Below are positions 16,704 to 25,429 of a stretch of DNA of 64,000 nucleotides, piece by piece. The notes below the pieces were generated by a model. That model did no database searches. It was not told where the DNA came from and was given only the letters and a program-made list of their open reading frames with translations. Made by a program: the position numbers and the translations under genes. This DNA comes from Selenomonadaceae bacterium (GTDB taxonomy: Bacteria > Bacillota > Negativicutes > Selenomonadales > Selenomonadaceae). How positions within the stretch are numbered: position 1 is the stretch's first letter; every line of letters begins with the position of its first letter. The stretch lies in NCBI GenBank assembly GCA_017484005.1, contig JAFUTY010000061.1, positions 1-64,000 on the forward strand. Direction: 5' to 3'.

Positions 16704-17849
16704 TCATTGGAAGGAAAAGTACAATTTTTCGCTGTAAGATGTTTCGTTGTCGATACCGCGATGCAGACTTGGAATCGATCTCAAAATTTCGCGGCGAAGA
16801 TCCTCAAGCGATGTATATGGCGCGCTAACTGCTATGACAAATTCTCCTCTGGAATTGAAACTGCTACGACCGATTTTGCATCGAAGTCCCTCTAAACTTT
16901 GCAAAATATCTTCCGCCCGAGGATCAGTATTCGAGATTCCAGTTATGACAATTGTAGTTTTGATTCCTCGTGCGATTTTGCTTTGTTCATATTCAAGGGC
17001 TTTTCGTCCTAAATTTTCCGATGCAGTTCGAGCGGCAATTTCTTCAGCGTTTGCAATTGCGTCGAATCGATCGCGTCCAACTGCTGAAAAATAATCCGAG
17101 AAGCTCGCCGAGTAATTCGAATCCAGCGCGACAAGTTCAAATGATGCATTTACCGTCGCAACATATCGAGAGCCTACTGAATGAACATCGACTGTGTTTA
17201 AAGTTCCGCGAACTAATGCATTCTCTTCCGCCTCGCGATTTGTTCTGGCAAGTCGTCGAATCTCCGCGCCAACATTCAAATTCGAAAAATCTGTCGTGCG
17301 ATCCATGTAAGATCTCACTGTATCGTTGACAACCGTTCGAAATCCTGCCTCTTGAATTTTGTCTTGAACGTAGTAATTGATTCGCGCCATATCTTCGACG
17401 CGTCCATTTTCATCCCGTCCAGAAACCGCGACTGCAACTCCACTGTAATTCGAATTTTCCGAGAGCATTTCGAGACTTCTTTTCACGTCGCGAAGATCGA
17501 TTCGAATCAATGTATCGCTTGCCGTGACATCGATTTTCGAAACGAAGATCCCGCCTTCTTCATATTCATTGATAACGCGATTGAGTTTGACATAACCGTT
17601 TGATTCTTTGGAAATTTTATCGCGGATAACCATTCCCATCGAAACATCCATTTGAGAATTGATTTGCACACCGATTTCTTGTTCGACGAATGCTCGCATT
17701 GCATTATTTCGAGCCTGTTCGCGAGCTGTTTCGATGTTGCCATTTGTTATTGCCGCATATCCAGTGACAACTTCCGCCGAACAAATTCCAGTTGCCATGA
17801 ACATTGAAAAAATTCCTGCCGCGATTATTTTGTGAATTTGCAACTTCAT
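16704..17849 (-). CDS. FlgT-like exported protein C
   Basis: 381 residues from ATG 17849; GAGG is only 2 bases from this ATG but 8 bases from the in-frame TTG at 17843, which may be the true start. Signal peptide ends I-C-S-A-E. N-terminal FlgT-like domain: T-G-Y-A-A-I-T, A-R-E-Q-A-R-N-N-A-M-R-A-F-V-E-Q-E-I-G-V-Q-I-N-S, S-N-G-Y-V-K-L-N-R-V-I-N-E-Y. Middle CsgG-like part: V-A-V-A-V-S-G-R and G-F-R-T-V-V-N. C-terminal I-K-T-T-I-V-I-T-G-I followed by L-Q-S-L-E-G-L-R. Same order as the protein at 14106, so they are paralogues. Confidence 0.77.
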   Translation of the reverse strand: MKLQIHKIIAAGIFSMFMATGICSAEVVTGYAAITNGNIETAREQARNNAMRAFVEQEIGVQINSQMDVSMGMVIRDKISKESNGYVKLNRVINEYEEGGIFVSKIDVTASDTLIRIDLRDVKRSLEMLSENSNYSGVAVAVSGRDENGRVEDMARINYYVQDKIQEAGFRTVVNDTVRSYMDRTTDFSNLNVGAEIRRLARTNREAEENALVRGTLNTVDVHSVGSRYVATVNASFELVALDSNYSASFSDYFSAVGRDRFDAIANAEEIAARTASENLGRKALEYEQSKIARGIKTTIVITGISNTDPRAEDILQSLEGLRCKIGRSSFNSRGEFVIAVSAPYTSLEDLRREILRSIPSLHRGIDNETSYSEKLYFSFQ

Positions 17850-17853
17850 CACC

Positions 17854-19026
17854 TCATTTCGATTTTCCACTGCCGAGATTTCCTGCGATGTTGATTAAAA
17901 GAATCGTGTAAACATCCGCGGGATCATAATTAATCGACGCGTTGTCAGTAATGATCTCGCGACGTCTTGTCGAATCACTTAAATCGCTAACTTTCTCCTC
18001 CGGAAATTTTCGAATCCATGCCTTGTAAATGATATCGCGCTTGACTTCAGATCTCTTTTCAGTATCGATTTCTCCAGAATTCAATCCATAGATATCAAGC
18101 TGGATTTTTTGATCCGGCGATTCGAATGAAAAATTGATCGTGCCGTTTGGAGTCTGCATTTGATAGGTGTAGAGATTTTGCGAGACGTTTTGCTTCCATC
18201 GAGATCCTGCGCCGGTGACTGGTGGATAGACTATGTTTCGAGTCCGACGTTGATAGTTGCTGGTGTAAAATGCTGCGACAATATTTTTGATTTCATCCTC
18301 GCGTCCTCGAAAAACATCTTGAGCTTTTTTCGATGAGAGTTTGACGTCTGTGACTTGATAAGTTTGAAATTTTTCTCCGCCGAGAGATTTCAAATCTAGA
18401 TCGCGGAACAATTTCCGATCTTTATATTGAGAGAAATCGAGATCGTTTCGAATCATTGAAACTGCGATTCGAGCGAAACATTCAGCTTTTTCCTGCTGCG
18501 ATATCGGTTGAGTTCGAGGATTGTTGATATCATCGCCGATAAAATCATAGCCGTTCAATGGAATTGTCGCCAAGATTTTCCATGAATTGTTGAGAGGATC
18601 AGCCGCGCAAATTGCGATTGATAATCCACAGAAAATCAGCGATCGATAATAAGTTTTCCCGCTCGCGACATAGCTTGTATCGAATGAAGTATCGAGCGTC
18701 GCCATTGGAATCAAGCCGATTGGATCGTCGCCGGAAATCGCATGCAAACTGTAATCTGACATCGATTCTTGAAGTTCAAACGGCAAATTTCCATCGCGAG
18801 CCAATTGATGAAGTTTTTGAGTCAATGCTTCCGCGATTCGATCCCGCGCGATGAATTTCCCCGAAAAATCTTTGCAATTCAAAAGCGAATCGGCAGAATC
18901 ATTCATCGATAAGACATCGGCTGACCATATGACTGAAAATTTTTCTGTGGATTTTGCCTCCGCGAAATTTGCGACTATCAGCGAGATTAGAAGGATAATC
19001 CACAATGCTGACAAGATTTTTTTCAT
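17854..19026 (-). CDS. Exported protein of unknown function
   Basis: 390 residues with a signal peptide (cleavage near A-E-A-K). The first part has a CsgG-reminiscent layout (F-S-V-I-W-S-A-D-V, R-D-R-I-A-E-A-L-T-Q-K-L-H-Q-L), the middle has a T-Y-Y-R-S-L-I-F-C-G-L-S-I-A-I-C segment with two cysteines, and the last 150 residues are rich in aromatic and Thr/Asn beta pattern (N-L-Y-T-Y-Q-M-Q-T-P-N-G-T-I-N-F-S-F). No family recognised. It overlaps the tandem-paralogue gene upstream by 4 bases. Its conserved position in the operon suggests an envelope role, which is inference. Confidence 0.68.
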   Translation of the reverse strand: MKKILSALWIILLISLIVANFAEAKSTEKFSVIWSADVLSMNDSADSLLNCKDFSGKFIARDRIAEALTQKLHQLARDGNLPFELQESMSDYSLHAISGDDPIGLIPMATLDTSFDTSYVASGKTYYRSLIFCGLSIAICAADPLNNSWKILATIPLNGYDFIGDDINNPRTQPISQQEKAECFARIAVSMIRNDLDFSQYKDRKLFRDLDLKSLGGEKFQTYQVTDVKLSSKKAQDVFRGREDEIKNIVAAFYTSNYQRRTRNIVYPPVTGAGSRWKQNVSQNLYTYQMQTPNGTINFSFESPDQKIQLDIYGLNSGEIDTEKRSEVKRDIIYKAWIRKFPEEKVSDLSDSTRRREIITDNASINYDPADVYTILLINIAGNLGSGKSK

Positions 19027-19733
19027 TGCGGAAGCAACTCCTTCTCAATCTTTTTGATCTCTTTCTTCGACGGCTCTTTGATATTCATTTTGCGCTCGAC
19101 AATATCGAAAGTCTGATGAAACATCTTGCTCTGCTGTTTTTGATAATCTAGCAATTCGCGAGAATCCATGATTCGCGACAAAAAATATCCCATGATTCGA
19201 TCTTCCGCGGCTGGATCTAATTCGTGAAGGACTGCGATGTGTCCAATTGTGCTGAGAATGTGTCCAATCGCGTCGGAATTGTAGGAATGTGCGGCAGATC
19301 TAGCATCTTTCGATCGTTTGAGTAATTTTGAAAGTTGATCCAATTTTGCTTGATCGGTGATTGTCATTAATTTTGCAGTTTTCGATTGCAATTCAGATTC
19401 TGGGAGCTCGTGACGAATCGATTTGCGAATTGCTTTCATGTCTTTATGATCGAGTGTCATTGCTCGAAGTGCCTCTTTCGATGCGGCAATTTCGCGAGGA
19501 TTCAATTCCAAAGCTTCAGCGATACAAAGTTTCGATTCTTCCATTAACACGGCAGATTTCCAGAGTGCAACTAAAATTTTATCTGCATTCTTCCGCGCGG
19601 AATGCTCAAGTCCGTCGACAAGTAAATTTCCAGCGAAATCTCCCGCTAAATCTCCGAGAAATCCTGCCGACGCTTGCATCGGGACGAATGTTATTGACAT
19701 TGCTACCATGAATCCACAGATTAGTTTCTTCAT
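19023..19733 (-). CDS. Exported helical protein, tandem paralogue 3 of 3
   Basis: 236 residues. After the signal peptide (cleavage near A-S-A-G-F) the chain is almost all helix. A block of about 25 residues beginning L-W-K-S-A-V-L-M-E-E-S-K-L-C-I-A-E-A-L is nearly identical in all three paralogues, including its single cysteine. A Q-S-K-M-F-H-Q-T/E-V segment precedes the C-terminal helix, which ends K-K-E-I-K-K-I-E-K-E-L-L-P-Q. AGGAG lies directly against the ATG while GAGAGG is 10 bases away, an odd spacing repeated in the next gene. No known family recognised. Confidence 0.72.
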   Translation of the reverse strand: MKKLICGFMVAMSITFVPMQASAGFLGDLAGDFAGNLLVDGLEHSARKNADKILVALWKSAVLMEESKLCIAEALELNPREIAASKEALRAMTLDHKDMKAIRKSIRHELPESELQSKTAKLMTITDQAKLDQLSKLLKRSKDARSAAHSYNSDAIGHILSTIGHIAVLHELDPAAEDRIMGYFLSRIMDSRELLDYQKQQSKMFHQTFDIVERKMNIKEPSKKEIKKIEKELLPQ

Positions 19734-19764
19734 CTCCTACCATCCTCTCACTCAGGACAAAAAA

Positions 19765-20475
19765 TTATTTCGGCAAAATCTCACGTTCGATTTGTTTGAG
19801 TTCCTTCCGCGATGGAGTCTCGATGTTCAATTTTTTCTCGATAGCATTGAAAGTTTTATAAAACATTTTCATCTGCCGCCTTTGATAATATAGCAATTCG
19901 CAAGAATCTTTGATTTGAGACAAGAAAGATTCATTGAGTCGATCTTCCGCAGATGGATTAATATCGTGAAGATTTGTGATCATTTCTAGCGTTTTGACAA
20001 TGTTTCCAATCGCGTCGGAATTGTAAGAATATGCGGCGACTCTGATATCTTTCGATCGTTTGAGTAATTTCGAGAATTGATCTGATTTTGTTTGATCGTT
20101 GATTGTCTTTAATTTTTCGATTCTTGCTTGGAGTTCATATTCCGGCATTTTGTGATAAATCGATTTGCGAATTGCATTCATGTCTTTTCGGTTGAAATTC
20201 AAATCACGAAGAATTTCTTGAGACGTATTGATATATCGAGGATCAAATTCCAAAGCTTCAGCGATACAGAGTTTCGATTCTTCCATTAACACAGCAGATT
20301 TCCAAAGTTCGTCGAGAATTTTATTTGCATTTTTTAGAGTAGAATTTTCAACGTCTGCATCTGGGATGTCTCTGAGGATAAAACCGCCATCTAAATCGAT
20401 AAATGATCCTGCGGATGCTTGCGTTGGAAATATGATTGAACCTGCAACTAAGATTCCAAAAAATAGTTTTTTCAT
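19765..20475 (-). CDS. Exported helical protein, tandem paralogue 2 of 3
   Basis: 236 residues from ATG 20475. Signal peptide ends A-S-A-G-S. Same architecture as its neighbours: the L-W-K-S-A-V-L-M-E-E-S-K-L-C-I-A-E-A-L block, a K-S-I-Y-H-K-M-P-E-Y-E-L-Q segment, S-K-D-I-R-V-A-A-Y-S-Y-N-S-D-A-I-G-N and the terminal K-Q-I-E-R-E-I-L-P-K. The open frame also permits a TTG three codons earlier, but GGAGGAG lies between the two codons. The most diverged copy in its N-terminal third. Function unknown; identical length and order point to subunits of one assembly (inference). Confidence 0.7.
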   Translation of the reverse strand: MKKLFFGILVAGSIIFPTQASAGSFIDLDGGFILRDIPDADVENSTLKNANKILDELWKSAVLMEESKLCIAEALEFDPRYINTSQEILRDLNFNRKDMNAIRKSIYHKMPEYELQARIEKLKTINDQTKSDQFSKLLKRSKDIRVAAYSYNSDAIGNIVKTLEMITNLHDINPSAEDRLNESFLSQIKDSCELLYYQRRQMKMFYKTFNAIEKKLNIETPSRKELKQIEREILPK

Positions 20476-20504
20476 CTCCTCCAATCCTTTCTCGATTAGA
20501 AAAA

Positions 20505-21215
20505 TTATTCCGGCAAAATCTCACGCTCGATTTTTTGCTGCTCAGCTTTACTCGGCTCTTTGATATTCCATCGCTCCTCTAGATCCTCCAAAACTTCGTG
20601 AAACATTTCGCTCTGCTGTTTTTGAATCTGCAAAAGCTTTTTCGCCTCATTGATTCGCGCACTTAAATGTTGAGCAACTTGTCTGAGTTGATCCTCGTCA
20701 CTTCCATCGATTCGATTGATGTGAATAGTCGCTTGAGTGATTCTTCCAATCGCGCCGATGTTATATGCATGCGCGGCAGTTCGAGCATCTTTCGATTTTT
20801 GCAACAAACGATTGATCTGATCATAGCGGACTTGATCTTCGATTGAAAGAAGTTGCGCAGTTTTTACTCTCAATTCATCTTCGGAAATCGAATTGTAAGT
20901 TGACTGTCGAATTGCATTCAAGTCGTGACGATCCGAAGTCATTGCGCGAATCGATGCCTGCGATGCGGCAATTTCTCGAGGATCGAGTTCCAATGCTTCA
21001 GCGATACAAAGTTTCGATTCTTCCATTAACACGGCAGATTTCCAAAGTGCATCGAGAATCTCGTCTGCATGTTTTTCAGCGACTTCCTTGGGATCTTTTC
21101 CCATGTCGCCGATGAAATCTACAATTTCCCCCAAAATTCCTGCCTCTGCTTTTGGAGCTGGAAACAGAAACAGAATCGATAATATCAATGTGAAAAGGAG
21201 TTTTATCACCTTCAT
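20505..21215 (-). CDS. Exported helical protein, tandem paralogue 1 of 3
   Basis: 236 residues from ATG 21215, chosen because AGGAAGGTG lies 6-7 bases upstream and the length then equals the two paralogues. Signal peptide ends near P-K-A-E-A-G. Carries the shared L-W-K-S-A-V-L-M-E-E-S-K-L-C-I-A-E-A-L-E-L-D block and the C-terminal Q-Q-K-I-E-R-E-I-L-P-E. First gene of the 13-gene run. Its start lies about 35 bases after the terminator that follows the LPP20-like gene at 21347, so expression may depend on read-through of that hairpin. Confidence 0.72.
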   Translation of the reverse strand: MKVIKLLFTLILSILFLFPAPKAEAGILGEIVDFIGDMGKDPKEVAEKHADEILDALWKSAVLMEESKLCIAEALELDPREIAASQASIRAMTSDRHDLNAIRQSTYNSISEDELRVKTAQLLSIEDQVRYDQINRLLQKSKDARTAAHAYNIGAIGRITQATIHINRIDGSDEDQLRQVAQHLSARINEAKKLLQIQKQQSEMFHEVLEDLEERWNIKEPSKAEQQKIEREILPE

Positions 21216-21248
21216 TTTGAGCACCTTCCTAAAAATTGATCGGGAAAA

Positions 21249-21290
21249 AACAAATCCCAACAGCAGCTCCAGTTGCTATCGGGATTTGCG
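21249..21290 (-). terminator. Terminator or attenuator between LPP20 gene and 13-gene run
   Basis: On the minus strand AAATCCC pairs GGGATTT with an inner AGCAA...TTGCT-type pairing, followed by a T-rich tract. It sits between the LPP20-like stop (21347) and the start of the operon (21215). No clear separate promoter fits between it and 21215, so partial read-through is likely. Confidence 0.65.
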
Positions 21291-21346
21291 TTTTCGCCGC
21301 TTATTTCAAATTGGCTAGATATTCTATTTTGAATTTATTATGATTT

Positions 21347-22228
21347 TTAGCGGATGAAAACGACATTGCAATTATCGAGGAAACCGGATTGATCGTTTTC
21401 AATCAAGATTCGATTCGCGTCTGCAACTGAAATGACTGGATTGCCGTTGTGATCTTCGAGCGTTACAGCTTTCACGACGAGAGGATTAGATCCTGCGCGA
21501 GCTGTATCGTTGAAATCCTCGCTGTAATCTGCCATTCCTTCGGCGACAACTTTGTCATAGTCGAGATTTTTGTAGCCATAGACTGGAGTTCCATTCGCGT
21601 TTTTGATAACTGGCGACATAACAGTTTTCAAACCGAGACCGCGGCAGTCAACAATCAAACCAGTGAAATGTCCATAAGCTTTGCCTTTCTTTGGAGGAGC
21701 TGGCGGCGGCTGGATTTGATTTCCGCCGATTGTCACTCTAACATCAACATTCGGGACAGCTGGCTCGACAGTTTTAACTGGCTCAGGGAATTTTTCGACA
21801 ACTGGAGGACGCTCGAGAACTGTGCTTGCGAGAGATCCAGTTGCGCCGAAGATTGGAATTTCCATCGTGACATAGCATGCGCCATCTTGATAAACTTCAT
21901 CGACAACTCGAGCACCGCGGAGCAATCCAGAAACTCTCGTGCGAACTGCAACGCTGGTTGTCATCATGTTTTCGACAGTGGTTTCAGCATCGACTTGAAC
22001 GCCGTTGATTGTTGCGGCAAGATCTCTTTGAGCCATTGCGATAGCTGCTTCACGAGCTAAAAGTTTTGCATGTGCAGGGCTAATCGCTGTCGGCGGCGCA
22101 ACTCCAGCACCAGTTCCTGTGACAATTCCGACGCCGCTGTAATCGATAGATCCCGCGGCGAATGCAGTCGATGCAACAATTGCAACTGCAGAAAATGTTG
22201 CGATAAATGGTTTCAAATTTCCAAACAT
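21347..22228 (-). CDS. LPP20-like exported envelope protein (second copy)
   Basis: 293 residues with signal peptide (cleavage near A-F-A-A-G). Conserved block: G-V-G-I-V-T-G-T-G-A-G, A-K-L-L-A-R-E-A-A-I-A-M-A-Q-R-D-L-A-A-T-I, then N-G-V-Q-V-D-A-E-T-T-V-E-N-M and V-S-G-L-L-R-G-A, with the strand Y-V-T-M-E-I-P-I-F-G. A proline-rich linker (about 140-185) precedes the C-terminal domain with H-F-T-G-L-I-V-D-C-R-G and Y-G-Y-K-N-L-D. Paralogue of the protein at 9035. Has its own extended -10 promoter and a strong GAGGAGG site; likely the highly expressed leading gene of the island. Confidence 0.82.
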   Translation of the reverse strand: MFGNLKPFIATFSAVAIVASTAFAAGSIDYSGVGIVTGTGAGVAPPTAISPAHAKLLAREAAIAMAQRDLAATINGVQVDAETTVENMMTTSVAVRTRVSGLLRGARVVDEVYQDGACYVTMEIPIFGATGSLASTVLERPPVVEKFPEPVKTVEPAVPNVDVRVTIGGNQIQPPPAPPKKGKAYGHFTGLIVDCRGLGLKTVMSPVIKNANGTPVYGYKNLDYDKVVAEGMADYSEDFNDTARAGSNPLVVKAVTLEDHNGNPVISVADANRILIENDQSGFLDNCNVVFIR

Positions 22229-22277
22229 ATCAATGCAACCTCCTCAAAAAAATATTTGCTATCTCGTTGCGAATCGA

Positions 22278-22289
22278 ATTATAACATAT
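22278..22289 (-). promoter_or_regulatory. Extended -10 promoter of the LPP20-like gene at 21347
   Basis: Minus-strand TGTTATAAT with TATAAT at 22278-22283, about 50 bases before the ATG at 22228. The -35 region is weak, but the TG extension compensates. Confidence 0.5.
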
Positions 22290-22366
22290 AACATTCGCTC
22301 GGAAGTTTAAAAACGTCTTAAAGTCGAGATATATTCGATGAAAAATTTTTAGAAAGGACGATCCGC

Positions 22367-22627
22367 ATGAAAATCTACGGCGCAGTGATAATCGAGCAGG
22401 GAGTCACTTTCGCAGTGATTTCAGTCAAACATTATGTGACTCAATACACTTATCGACTTGTTCAAACTCGGAATGAACTCTCGCAATTCTTTCCAAACAT
22501 GCCAATCATTCTGATGTCGCGGGATCAAAATGGTGAGCCTCATTATTATGGAAGGAAAGATATCGTGGAATTTTTAAAATCGATTCGCGTCGATCAAATT
22601 CCGTGGAAAGAGTACACGTTATATTAA
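22367..22627 (+). CDS. Small conserved protein of unknown function
   Basis: 86 residues with AAAGGA about 8 bases before the ATG. It begins M-K-I-Y-G-A-V-I-I-E-Q-G-V-T-F-A-V-I-S-V and has P-I-I-L-M-S, Y-Y-G-R-K-D-I-V and I-P-W-K-E-Y near the C-terminus. I recall similar small proteins (G-A-V-I-x-E-Q-G-V-T-F-A...I-P-W-x-x-Y) in several Firmicutes and other bacteria, all uncharacterised; this is memory, not a search. No signal peptide or metal motif. It is isolated between the divergent LPP20-like gene and ftsZ. Confidence 0.75.
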   Translation: MKIYGAVIIEQGVTFAVISVKHYVTQYTYRLVQTRNELSQFFPNMPIILMSRDQNGEPHYYGRKDIVEFLKSIRVDQIPWKEYTLY

Positions 22628-22696
22628 ATTTGCAATTGGATTTTGCGATTGATTTGAACTGATTTAAATTGAATTTTGCAATTGAAACTTTTTCCC

Positions 22697-22725
22697 TTGC
22701 GAGCAATATTTCGCAATGTTAGAAT
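22697..22725 (+). promoter_or_regulatory. Candidate ftsZ promoter
   Basis: TTGCGA (22697-22702), 17-base spacer, TAGAAT (22720-22725), 80 bases before the ftsZ ATG. The 178 bases between the small gene and ftsZ hold nothing else that I recognise. Confidence 0.55.
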
Positions 22726-22805
22726 TCTCCCGCGATTCTAATCGAAATTTTTTAGGGGAATTTTTGATCTATCGCAAAATTCTTTTGGAAAGGAGAATTT
22801 TATAG

Positions 22806-23951
22806 ATGGCTTTAATCGAACTGGATACTGACTCGAAAGTCGAAAGTTTCGCTAAGATAAAAGTTATCGGAGTTGGCGGCGGTGGAAGCAATGCTGTCAA
22901 TCGAATGATCTCGCTCGGTCTTGAAGGCGTTGATTTCATCGCTGTGAACACTGATGCTCAAGCTCTGCTGAAATCCATGGCGTCGAAAAAAATTCAAATT
23001 GGCGAGAAATTGACTCGAGGACTTGGAGCTGGAGCTCGTCCTGAAGTTGGAGAAAATGCCGCTAAAGAATCTCGCGAGGATATTCTCGAGGCTCTCAATA
23101 AAGCGGACATGGTTTTCATAACTGCAGGAATGGGCGGGGGAACTGGAACTGGAGCAGCACCGATTGTCGCTCAATGTGCTCGAGAAATTGGCGCGTTAAC
23201 TGTCGGAGTTGTTACAAAACCATTTGCATTTGAAGGACCAAAACGCCGTCGAAATGCAGAAGATGGAATTCGAAATCTCAAAGCGGCAGTCGATACAATC
23301 ATAACGATTCCAAATGATCGATTGTTGCAGGTTGTCGATAAAAAAACTCCAATCACTCAAGCCTTTTCGATGGCAGATGATATCCTTCGTCAAGGAGTTC
23401 AAGGAATCTCGGATCTGATTACGCGCGATGGATTAGTCAATCTCGATTTCGCGGATGTTCAAACGATTATGAGCAATTCCGGCTCAGCGTTGATGGGAAT
23501 CGGCGAGGCAACTGGTGAGGGCGCAGCTGTTAATGCAGTCAAAGCGGCAATCAGTTCTCCATTGCTTGAAACTGGAATTCAAGGCGCGAGAGGAATTATC
23601 CTTAACATCGTCGGCTCGAATGAAAGTCTTTCAATGTCTGAAGTTTATGCAGCCAGCACGACAGTTCAAGAATCAGCGTCACCGGATGCAGAAATCATTT
23701 GGGGCGCATCGCTTGATGATTCGCTCGGCGAGACTGTTCGAGTTACAATCGTCGCGACAAGATTCGAGGGCGATGAAGCTCAAGGAGAATCTGTGCAGGC
23801 TCAACCGTCAACGAAAGATTCATTTGGATTGTCTGCATTTCAAGAATCAAACAATTCAACTCAGCCGCAGCCTCCAACTCCACCGAGAACTGGTACATCG
23901 GGCGGCGGTGGTGTTGGAATTGAACTTCCTACATTCATGCGTCGGAAATAA
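22806..23951 (+). CDS. ftsZ: Cell division GTPase FtsZ
   Basis: 381 residues. Tubulin-like GTPase motif [12 protein letters not shown] at about 107-118, the N-terminal [13 protein letters not shown], and the T7 loop N-L-D-F-A-D-V (about 217). A Gln/Pro-rich linker (about 335-368) leads to the C-terminal peptide [10 protein letters not shown], which binds partners such as FtsA, SepF or ZipA-type proteins. GGAGA precedes the ATG. The gene is alone: no ftsA or ftsQ upstream, so it is detached from the usual division cluster. FtsZ polymerises into the Z-ring at midcell. Confidence 0.98.
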   Translation: MALIELDTDSKVESFAKIKVIGVGGGGSNAVNRMISLGLEGVDFIAVNTDAQALLKSMASKKIQIGEKLTRGLGAGARPEVGENAAKESREDILEALNKADMVFITAGMGGGTGTGAAPIVAQCAREIGALTVGVVTKPFAFEGPKRRRNAEDGIRNLKAAVDTIITIPNDRLLQVVDKKTPITQAFSMADDILRQGVQGISDLITRDGLVNLDFADVQTIMSNSGSALMGIGEATGEGAAVNAVKAAISSPLLETGIQGARGIILNIVGSNESLSMSEVYAASTTVQESASPDAEIIWGASLDDSLGETVRVTIVATRFEGDEAQGESVQAQPSTKDSFGLSAFQESNNSTQPQPPTPPRTGTSGGGGVGIELPTFMRRK

Positions 23952-23999
23952 AAAAAGATCCTCGACAGATCAAACGATCTATCGGGGATCTTTTTTATT
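23950..23999. terminator. Bidirectional terminator between ftsZ and recA
   Basis: AAAAAAGATCCTCGA...TCGGGGATCTTTTTT hairpin with inner GATC/GATC pairing, A-run on one side and T-run on the other. Both convergent genes end within 15 bases, so it can serve both strands. Confidence 0.88.
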
Positions 24000-24012
24000 C
24001 GGAATTTAAAAA

Positions 24013-25086
24013 TTACTCGTTTGCAACAATTTCCGGAACTATCGTTTCATCGGAATCTTGAGAATCTGAAGTTGATTCCGGAATTTCTCTCAACGATTGT
24101 AATTTCTCGCGAACTTTTGCATCGATTTCAGCGACAACTTCCGGCTGAGATTGAAGAGTTGCGATCGATTTTTCTCGACCTTGACCGAGTCGATTTCCAT
24201 TGAATGAATAGAATGCTCCAGATTTTTCAACGACTTCAAATCCAACTGCAACATCGAGCATCGCGCCGAGTTTTGAAACTCCTTGTCCATAGAAAATATC
24301 GAATTCGGCTTGTTGAAATGGAGGAGCAACTTTATTTTTGACAACTTTGATTCGCGTGCGATTTCCAATCATCTGCGTACCATTTTTGATCGTGTCAGTG
24401 CGACGAACATCGAGTCGAACTGATGCGTAGAATTTCAATGCTCGACCGCCAGTTGTCGTTTCCGGAGATCCAAACATCACGCCGACCTTTTCGCGAATCT
24501 GATTGATGAAAACTGCAACAGTTCCATGCTTGCTCAAAATTCCAGCGAGCTTTCTCATCGCTTTACTCATCAGACGAGCTTGAACTCCAACACTGAAATC
24601 ACTCATCTCGCCCTCGATTTCAGATTTTGGAACGAGCGCGGCAACTGAATCGATAACAATGATATCGATCGCGCCAGATCTAACGAGAGAATCAGCGATA
24701 TCGAGCGCTTGTTCACCATTATCCGGCTGAGAAATCAACAGTTCATCGATTTTAACTCCCAACGCCCGAGCATATTGAGGATCGAGAGCATGTTCCGCAT
24801 CGATAAACGCAGCATTTCCACCGAGAGCTTGAGCACTTGCGATCATATGCAGCGCGACAGTAGTTTTTCCACTGGATTCTGGACCAAAAATCTCGATGAT
24901 TCTTCCACGCGGAACTCCACCGACTCCCAGCGCGATATCGAGCGGCAAAATTCCAGTTGGAATCACATCGACTTTCATTCGAGCCGCAGCATCGCCGAGC
25001 CGCATGATTGATCCCTTGCCGAAATCCTTTTCGATTTGCTTGATAACTGCTTCGAGCGCGGCGAGTTTTTCATTTTGTTCAGCCAA
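24013..25086 (-). CDS. recA: Recombinase RecA
   Basis: 357 residues. Walker [10 protein letters not shown] at about 66-74, Walker [11 protein letters not shown] (about 140), the [12 protein letters not shown] segment and the loop [13 protein letters not shown]-terminus is acidic, as usual. RecA forms the nucleoprotein filament for strand exchange and triggers LexA self-cleavage. Start is TTG 25084-25086 with AAGGAGG 8 bases upstream; no ATG fits. It overlaps tatA by 8 bases, and the gene is third in the unit polyprenyl synthase-tatA-recA. No LexA box was recognised before it. Confidence 0.98.
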   Translation of the reverse strand: MAEQNEKLAALEAVIKQIEKDFGKGSIMRLGDAAARMKVDVIPTGILPLDIALGVGGVPRGRIIEIFGPESSGKTTVALHMIASAQALGGNAAFIDAEHALDPQYARALGVKIDELLISQPDNGEQALDIADSLVRSGAIDIIVIDSVAALVPKSEIEGEMSDFSVGVQARLMSKAMRKLAGILSKHGTVAVFINQIREKVGVMFGSPETTTGGRALKFYASVRLDVRRTDTIKNGTQMIGNRTRIKVVKNKVAPPFQQAEFDIFYGQGVSKLGAMLDVAVGFEVVEKSGAFYSFNGNRLGQGREKSIATLQSQPEVVAEIDAKVREKLQSLREIPESTSDSQDSDETIVPEIVANE

Positions 25087-25429
25087 GATTTTTTTCCTCC
25101 TTAGATTGAGATTGATTTATCGATTGATTCGCGACCGCTGAATTTTCGACCGACAATTTTTCCAGCGACGCGCGGACAGATTCTTGAGTTGGCGGTTGAT
25201 AAGTTGCAACTGGATCAGTTTCTGGCGATTTCGATTCTGCAGATTTTTTCGGTGCGGGATTTTTTTCATCGATATCATCGAGCGTCTCCTGAAGAGATGC
25301 CTGAGCTTTTCTGAATTCTTTCATGACTTTGCCGAACAATCGAGCGACGTCTCTCAATCCTTCCGCGCCGAATAAAACCAATCCCACGATTAAAATCAGA
25401 ATCAGTTCGCCCATTCCAATTCCAAACAT
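25079..25429 (-). CDS. Twin-arginine translocase subunit TatA/TatB
   Basis: 116 residues: a short N-terminus M-F-G-I-G-M-G-E-L, one membrane helix (about 7-20), the hinge F-G-A-E-G-L, an amphipathic helix ([15 protein letters not shown]), then a disordered Ser/Gln/Pro-rich tail. This is the Hcf106/TatA family. The glutamate near position 8 is seen in both TatA and TatB, so I do not choose between them. tatC is not in the window. The gene overlaps recA by 8 bases and touches the synthase gene by 1 base. Confidence 0.87.
   Translation of the reverse strand: MFGIGMGELILILIVGLVLFGAEGLRDVARLFGKVMKEFRKAQASLQETLDDIDEKNPAPKKSAESKSPETDPVATYQPPTQESVRASLEKLSVENSAVANQSINQSQSKEEKNLG

Noticed and set aside
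14106..17849. Flagellar cluster
   Set aside because: FlgT-like folds are present, but there are no flagellin, motor, hook or export genes.
21449..22060. 203-codon plus-strand open frame
   Set aside because: It is antisense to the LPP20-like gene, has no ribosome site and an unnatural Cys/Ser/Ile/Arg-rich composition. It arises from the strand-symmetric codon bias.
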